A model generated the notes under the pieces. It did not search any database. It was given only the letters and a program-made list of their open reading frames with translations, and was not told the DNA's origin. Of a stretch of DNA of 20,418 nt, positions 16,268 to 20,418 are shown in pieces. The stretch's first letter is position 1. Every line of letters starts with the position of its first letter. The DNA is from Segatella copri (GTDB taxonomy: Bacteria > Bacteroidota > Bacteroidia > Bacteroidales > Bacteroidaceae), in contig NZ_JAHOEA010000058.1 of assembly GCF_019127135.1 (NCBI RefSeq), positions 1-20,418 on the forward strand. The letters run 5' to 3'. A program made the position numbers and the translations under genes.

Positions 16268-17245
16268 TTACTGAACGTACTTCTTACCATTCTTGATAAC
16301 AACTCCCTTGTAAGACTTGCCAACCTGCTGACCTGCGAGATTGAACACCTTTGAAGACTTAGCTGCAGGAACAGCAACAGCTTGAGAGATACCTGTTGCT
16401 ACATAATCCTTTACACAAACGTAAGCACTTGCCAAAACAAACTGAGCACCAGCAGGACCCTGAAGATAGACCTGCTTTACAGAGCTCTTGGCAGCAGCAT
16501 CAAGAGGTAACTCTACAGATGTAGCACCTTCTGCGAATTCAGCCTCGCTAGCAGCAGCACCACCATTATACTCAACAACCAACTTACCATTAGTAGCAGT
16601 AGGAGCAGCGAAGCTGACAACTACTTTATCAAAGTTACTGTAATCAGCCGTTCCAAAATACCAACCCTTACCAGACCAGTCATCAACAATAGTTACTGTC
16701 TTTGAGGCAGCATCATAAGTAGAGTTACCCCAACCACTTCCCAAATCACCGAGATTCAAATCTGACTTCTGAGGTTTGTTACCTGCCAATACAGCCTTGT
16801 ACTCCTCTTCAGTACCTACATACGCTCCAGTAACAACAAGTTTACCAGTATTCTTAGCCTGAAGATAATATTGTGCAAACTGATCACTATACTCCTCATT
16901 CAACTTAACGCCCAAAACTAAGGTACCTGCAATAGCCTCTACTGTAACATCATTATTATAACCTGTAGTATATTGAGTACACAACTTAAAATCACAGGTA
17001 GACTCACTGAATGTTACCCAAAGATAATCATAGTCAGAGAAGTCTGTACACTTCTTTGGTTCTGTCTCACCATCACCAGTAACAAAACCGACTCCAGCAC
17101 CCTTCCATGCTTCGGTAAAGGTCAGCGTATTACCCTCTACAGTACATCCATCACCCCAAGAACCGAAGGCTGTTGAAATCTGCTCAGCAGCGTTAGCGCA
17201 AAGCGCCATTGCCAATCCACACACTAAAGTAAATAACTTTTTCAT
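16268..17245 (-). CDS. Secreted protein of unknown function with two repeated beta domains and C-terminal tail
   Basis: I do not recognise a named family. The 325-aa product has a signal peptide (1-19, ending ANA before the cut). Two homologous modules follow, about 26-149 and 167-281. Each runs G-W, then a T-x-T strand, then W-x-G-x-G, then DFSDYDYLWVTF (68-79) or DYSNFDKVVVSF (201-212), then Y, YLQ and a closing G-AYV. The spacing suggests a beta-sandwich of the carbohydrate-binding type. Residues 284-325 (GISQ, VFNLAGQQVGKSYKGVVIKNGKKYV) form a tail common on exported Prevotella proteins, possibly a T9SS-like sorting signal. No catalytic motif is seen. It is monocistronic with its own promoter and terminator. 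Its promoter shares the element found at the SusC and esterase promoters, so it is probably co-induced with the mannan locus. A soluble or surface glycan-binding role is an inference. Confidence 0.85.
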   Translation of the reverse strand: MKKLFTLVCGLAMALCANAAEQISTAFGSWGDGCTVEGNTLTFTEAWKGAGVGFVTGDGETEPKKCTDFSDYDYLWVTFSESTCDFKLCTQYTTGYNNDVTVEAIAGTLVLGVKLNEEYSDQFAQYYLQAKNTGKLVVTGAYVGTEEEYKAVLAGNKPQKSDLNLGDLGSGWGNSTYDAASKTVTIVDDWSGKGWYFGTADYSNFDKVVVSFAAPTATNGKLVVEYNGGAAASEAEFAEGATSVELPLDAAAKSSVKQVYLQGPAGAQFVLASAYVCVKDYVATGISQAVAVPAAKSSKVFNLAGQQVGKSYKGVVIKNGKKYVQ

Positions 17246-17329
17246 AAGCTTTATATATTTTATAGGTTTAAAAATTTAAAAATCTAATTGTTTATTCTAT
17301 TACATGAACTAATTTACCATTCACGGTTG

Positions 17330-17372
17330 CAAAGTTACAAGAAAATGCCGAAAAGAAGTAATATTATCTTGC
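17330..17372 (-). promoter_or_regulatory. Promoter P3 of the two-domain protein, with shared upstream element
   Basis: Minus-strand -7 TAACTTTG (plus 17330-17337) within cggttgcaaagtta (17324-17337). GCAAGATA at plus 17365-17372 is at exactly the 28-35 nt distance seen in P1 and P2. A weaker GAAAGAATA lies at 17386-17394. No -33 TTTG at 20 nt. The leader to the ATG is about 84 nt. Confidence 0.7.
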
Positions 17373-17444
17373 TCATTATCAATACTATTCTTTCTACATG
17401 CCATTTTTTTTAGAATTTGATGCAATTTATCTAAATATAATTCG

Positions 17445-17452
17445 TATTTTTG
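17445..17452 (+). promoter_or_regulatory. Probable -7 box for the plus-strand pair
   Basis: TATTTTTG fits TAnnTTTG and lies 57 bp before the ATG at 17510. The nearest TTTG (17416-17419) is 25 nt upstream, longer than the usual 19-21. The GCAARATA element is not present at the spacing used by the minus-strand promoters. The 17246-17509 gap holds only this, promoter P3 and AT-rich sequence. Confidence 0.5.
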
Positions 17453-17509
17453 CAGCGCAGTTACATCAACGGCACCCTATTTTTGATTTTAACCATAACA
17501 AAACCCAAT

Positions 17510-17965
17510 ATGAAGAAAATAGCATTATCCTTACTGGTAGCTCTGAGCTGCATCTCAGCCAAAACTGCCGACGGCAAGTCGCTGTTCGTATCATTCAACG
17601 ATGGAAACAAGATTGAGTTTGCGCTGAGCACTCTACCGGAAGTAACCTTCGGAAATGACAAGATGACCGTGACTTCCACTGCCACTACCGCAAGTTACGA
17701 ACTATGGAAGGTTTCCACCTTCACTTATGGTACAACGACAGGCATCAAGCAGGTAGAAACCAACAACAAGTTTGCCTTCGAAGGTGACCGCATCATCGTA
17801 GACGGTACCAATAACAAAGTGAGCGCCTTCGCACTGGACGGAAAGAACATCAAACTCTCCCCTATCACAGCTGATGGCAAAACTATCATTCCGCTGGATG
17901 AGTTGACTCATGGTGTATACCTTATTATAATAAATAACAAATCCATAAAAGTAGCAAGACAATGA
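17510..17965 (+). CDS. Small secreted protein with sorting-like C-terminal domain, coupled to GH26-GH5
   Basis: A 151-aa exported protein of no named function. Signal peptide about 1-20 (MKKIALSLLVALSC). A small beta domain at about 22-75 ends in YELWKVSTFTYG. Residues about 80-151 look like a C-terminal beta-sandwich of the type IX secretion tail kind: GDRIIVDG, then a VSAFALDGKNI strand pair, then LDELTHGVYLIIINNKSIKV. An in-frame start at 17450 exists, but MKKIALS at 17510 begins a proper signal peptide and lies after the likely transcription start. Its stop overlaps the next ATG (ATGA at 17962-17965), so it is translationally coupled to the GH26-GH5 enzyme, whose N-terminus carries a similar small domain. 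Possibly a partner, anchor or chaperone for that enzyme (inference). Confidence 0.8.
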   Translation: MKKIALSLLVALSCISAKTADGKSLFVSFNDGNKIEFALSTLPEVTFGNDKMTVTSTATTASYELWKVSTFTYGTTTGIKQVETNNKFAFEGDRIIVDGTNNKVSAFALDGKNIKLSPITADGKTIIPLDELTHGVYLIIINNKSIKVARQ

Positions 17966-20319
17966 AAAAGATATTACTCTCACTACTGGCAGTAATGATT
18001 TCATTCACAGCCCTGGCACAAACTGACTGTTTCAAGATTACCATCAACAATTCTGAAGGAAAACAAACAGAATGGAATCTGACCGGCAAAGGAAATACAG
18101 TCAGCAGAATGAAGCATAATGCCAACAACCAACTGGAAATCTATCTGAATGGGAAAGATACCGGAGCAAAAGAAACTTATGACATCAACAAGATTAACAA
18201 TATCGTCTTCTCCATTTATCACGAAAGTGAAGTGGAGGATGTTACTCTCGCCGACCCAGCTGCTACAGAAAAGACCAAGCGTCTCTACAAATATCTGCAG
18301 CTGAATTATGGCAGCAAGACCATCTCTTCGGTCATCGCCAACGTTAACTGGAACACCCAGGAAGCAGACAAGATCTATAAGGCAACAGGCAAGTATCCTG
18401 CCATGAACTGCTATGATTTCATCCATATCTATGTTCCTAAGCAGGGTTCCAACGGATGGATCAACTATAACGATATCACTCCTGTCACCAACTGGGCAGA
18501 CCAGGGCGGACTGGTATCATTGATGTGGCACTTCAACGTGCCTAAGACAGAAAGCACAGTTCCAGGAACGGATGGTAGCGGTGTGACCTGCACACCATCA
18601 GAAACATCCTTCAAAGCAGCCAACGTATTTACTGCTGGCTCTTGGGAGAACAAATGGTTCTATCAGGAGATGGACAAGGTGGTGGAAGTTCTGCAGAAGT
18701 TGCAGGATGCAGGCGTTGTTGCCGTATGGCGACCATTCCATGAGGCTGCCGGCAATGCCTGTCTGAAATCTGGTGCCAGCTGGGGTAAATCCTGGTTCTG
18801 GTGGGGATATGATGGTGCCGAAACCTACAAGAAGCTTTGGCAGACCATGTTTGATTACTTCCAGAACAAGGGAATCCACAACTTGATTTGGGCTTGGACC
18901 ACACAGAACTACAATGGTGATGCCAATACCTATAACAATGATGCCGACTGGTATCCTGGCGACAAGTATGTAGATATCATCGGTCGCGATCTCTATGGCT
19001 ATGATGCAACCAAGCAAGCTCAGGAGTTCAAGGAGATTCAGGCACGCTATCCTAGTAAACTCATCGCTCTGGCTGAGTGCGGAACTGAAGCCAACAGCAA
19101 CACAGCTACAGCTGGCATCGATGAGGCATGGAATGCCGGTGCAAAATGGAGCTTCTTCATGCCTTGGTATGGAAGCAACATGCCATCCGACGACTGGTGG
19201 AAAGCAGCTATGAACAGCAAGAACGTGATTACCCGCGACCAGGTAAACCTGAACGCAAACTATGTAGAGGAAAGTGCTGTAAATGCTGTGAAAAACATGG
19301 GCATCGGCACCAATTTCGGCAACTGCACAGATGCGGTTGCCATGTGGATGAACATGAGCAGCAACTCGGTTACTGATTTCGAGAAAGCTTGGGGACAGGA
19401 GCCGACGACCAAACCGATGGTAGATTTCTTAAAGCAGAACGGCTTTAATTCTGTACGCATCCCTGTAACCTGGTTCCAGCACATGAAGGCTGACGGAACG
19501 GTAGATGAGGCTTGGATGAACAGAATACAGGAAATCGTAGATTATGTCATCGATAATGGTATGTACTGCATCCTCAATATTCACCATGACACAGGTGCAG
19601 ACGATGAGAACGTAAAGCACTGGATCAAAGCCGATGAAGCCAACTATAAGGAGAACAAAGAGAAGTTTGAATATCTCTGGACTCAGATTGCTACTCGATT
19701 CAAGAACTACGACCATCACCTGGTGTTCGAAGGCTACAACGAGATGCTAGATGCTGACAACACCTGGAATGCGCCAAAGAATGCTAGCAGCTACAAAGGT
19801 TTGAACGGTTATGCCCAGAGTTTTGTGAATGCTGTGCGTGCTACCGGTGGCAACAACGAGACCCGCAACCTCATCATCAATACCTATGCTGCAGCTAATG
19901 GTGACGACGTATTGAACAACCTCGCCATCCCTAACGACAAGGTGGATGGCCATATCGCAGTAGAAGTTCACACCTATGCTCCATGGGATTGGTTTGCCCA
20001 GAAAGGCAAGTGGGATGCTTCCTGCAGCAATGAAATCAAGAATATGTTCACCCGCCTGAACAATAAGTTCATCAGCAAGGGCATTCCTTGCATCATCGGT
20101 GAATACGGTACACACGGAAGCAAGAGTGTCAGCAAAAATAGTTCTGCCAGCGAGATTCAGGCTGCTGCCGACCAGGCTGCCGACATCGTGAAACAGGCAA
20201 AGGCTTACGGCGTAGCGACCTTCTACTGGATGAGCATCTTCAGCGAAAAAGACAGAACTGTTCCTCAGTGGACACTCCCTACAGTAGTGGAAGCAATGAA
20301 AAAAGCTTATAATGAATAA
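17962..20319 (+). CDS. Bifunctional GH26-GH5 enzyme (mannanase + probable endoglucanase/glucomannanase)
   Basis: A secreted 785-aa two-enzyme fusion. Type I signal peptide 1-20 (FTALAQ), small beta domain about 22-88, GH26 about 98-425 and GH5 about 437-783. GH26 acid/base is E261 in WRPFHEAAG and nucleophile E372 in LAECG. GH5 acid/base is E594 in FEGYNEM and nucleophile E714 in IIGEYG, with HHD at 541-543. The GH5 opening (GIGTNFGNCTDA, WGQEPTTKPMVDFLKQNGF) resembles GH5_4-type endoglucanases more than the mannanase subfamilies, so one chain may cut both Man and Glc positions of glucomannan (inference). No lipobox and no sorting tail is seen, so the final location (periplasm, surface or medium) is uncertain. 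It overlaps the preceding small gene by 4 nt and is followed by a terminator. Confidence 0.93.
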   Translation: MKKILLSLLAVMISFTALAQTDCFKITINNSEGKQTEWNLTGKGNTVSRMKHNANNQLEIYLNGKDTGAKETYDINKINNIVFSIYHESEVEDVTLADPAATEKTKRLYKYLQLNYGSKTISSVIANVNWNTQEADKIYKATGKYPAMNCYDFIHIYVPKQGSNGWINYNDITPVTNWADQGGLVSLMWHFNVPKTESTVPGTDGSGVTCTPSETSFKAANVFTAGSWENKWFYQEMDKVVEVLQKLQDAGVVAVWRPFHEAAGNACLKSGASWGKSWFWWGYDGAETYKKLWQTMFDYFQNKGIHNLIWAWTTQNYNGDANTYNNDADWYPGDKYVDIIGRDLYGYDATKQAQEFKEIQARYPSKLIALAECGTEANSNTATAGIDEAWNAGAKWSFFMPWYGSNMPSDDWWKAAMNSKNVITRDQVNLNANYVEESAVNAVKNMGIGTNFGNCTDAVAMWMNMSSNSVTDFEKAWGQEPTTKPMVDFLKQNGFNSVRIPVTWFQHMKADGTVDEAWMNRIQEIVDYVIDNGMYCILNIHHDTGADDENVKHWIKADEANYKENKEKFEYLWTQIATRFKNYDHHLVFEGYNEMLDADNTWNAPKNASSYKGLNGYAQSFVNAVRATGGNNETRNLIINTYAAANGDDVLNNLAIPNDKVDGHIAVEVHTYAPWDWFAQKGKWDASCSNEIKNMFTRLNNKFISKGIPCIIGEYGTHGSKSVSKNSSASEIQAAADQAADIVKQAKAYGVATFYWMSIFSEKDRTVPQWTLPTVVEAMKKAYNE

Positions 20320-20365
20320 CGGATTATATCTAGAACATTAATCAATGTTCGAAACGTATAAAAGA

Positions 20366-20400
20366 GGGTGTGTCATAAGTCTGTGACGCACCCTTTTTTT
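20366..20400 (+). terminator. Intrinsic terminator after GH26-GH5
   Basis: Stem gggtgtgtca (20366-20375) pairs with tgacgcaccc (20384-20393) over 10 bp with one G-U pair and an 8-nt loop, followed by seven T. It lies 46 nt past the stop codon. Confidence 0.9.
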
Positions 20401-20418
20401 GTGTGTGTTTCTATATAT

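Noticed and set aside
17416..17452. The shared GCAARATA activator element at the plus-strand promoter
   Set aside because: A GCAATTTA lies at 17422-17429, but both sequence and distance to the -7 box differ from the three minus-strand promoters.
17450..17509. Upstream in-frame start adding 20 residues to the small secreted protein
   Set aside because: It overlaps the proposed -7 box and would bury the signal peptide behind a non-signal stretch.
17398..17616. Small plus-strand open frame of 72 codons overlapping the start of the 151-aa gene
   Set aside because: Overlaps promoter and signal-peptide coding sequence in another frame, with no supporting features.
20366..20400. GGGTGTGTCA-type stem as an insertion-sequence end
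   Set aside because: Similar sequences occur at ends of some mobile elements, but here the stem plus T7 tract just after a stop codon is explained by an intrinsic terminator, and no second end or target duplication is visible.

Overview
The window looks like a Bacteroidota chromosome, most likely Prevotella/Segatella. The grounds are a SusC/SusD pair, lipoproteins with an acidic residue after the lipid cysteine, TAnnTTTG-type -7 boxes, weak Shine-Dalgarno sequences, moderate GC and typical Prevotella C-terminal tails. Nearly all of it is one polysaccharide utilization locus (PUL) for beta-mannan or glucomannan, flanked on the left by an unrelated nucleoside kinase pair. No tRNA, rRNA, CRISPR array, transposase or PUL regulator gene was seen.

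Layout, left to right. (1) 91-1361, minus strand: two tandem deoxynucleoside kinases with their own consensus promoter (TTTG-N20-TACTTTTG), whose -33 box lies inside the terminator of the PUL. (2) 1525-7967, minus strand: intracellular and periplasmic arm, transcribed in the order AXE1-type esterase, GH26 mannanase, GH130 mannosylglucose phosphorylase, GPH-family sugar:cation symporter, cellobiose/mannobiose 2-epimerase. (3) 8207-15972, minus strand: surface arm, transcribed SusC, SusD, TIG-containing surface glycan-binding lipoprotein, Ig-GH26 lipoprotein, ending in an intrinsic terminator. (4) 16268-17245, minus strand: a monocistronic secreted protein of unknown function built from two copies of one beta-rich domain. 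(5) 17510-20319, plus strand and divergent: a small secreted protein with a sorting-like tail, translationally coupled to a GH26-GH5 two-enzyme fusion.

Proposed working order (inference from family knowledge): the surface GH26 lipoprotein and GH26-GH5 enzyme cut (gluco)mannan. SGBP, SusD and SusC capture and import oligosaccharides. In the periplasm the esterase removes acetyl groups and the second GH26 releases mannobiose. The GPH symporter takes the disaccharide into the cytoplasm, the epimerase converts Man-beta-1,4-Man to Man-beta-1,4-Glc, and GH130 phosphorolyses it to mannose 1-phosphate and glucose. This is the mannan route known from Bacteroides fragilis.

Most interesting observations. 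Three minus-strand promoters (upstream of the esterase operon, SusC, and the unknown two-domain protein) share an exact 14-bp core (cggttgcaaagtta on the plus strand). They also share a GCAARATA element at exactly the same distance from the -7 box in each, with a weaker second copy 21-22 bp further upstream. This looks like a common activator site and makes the unknown two-domain protein a member of the mannan regulon. The gaps of the downstream operon also carry several unrelated arrays of 7-8-bp period, and a terminator-like hairpin separates the phosphorylase from the transporter.
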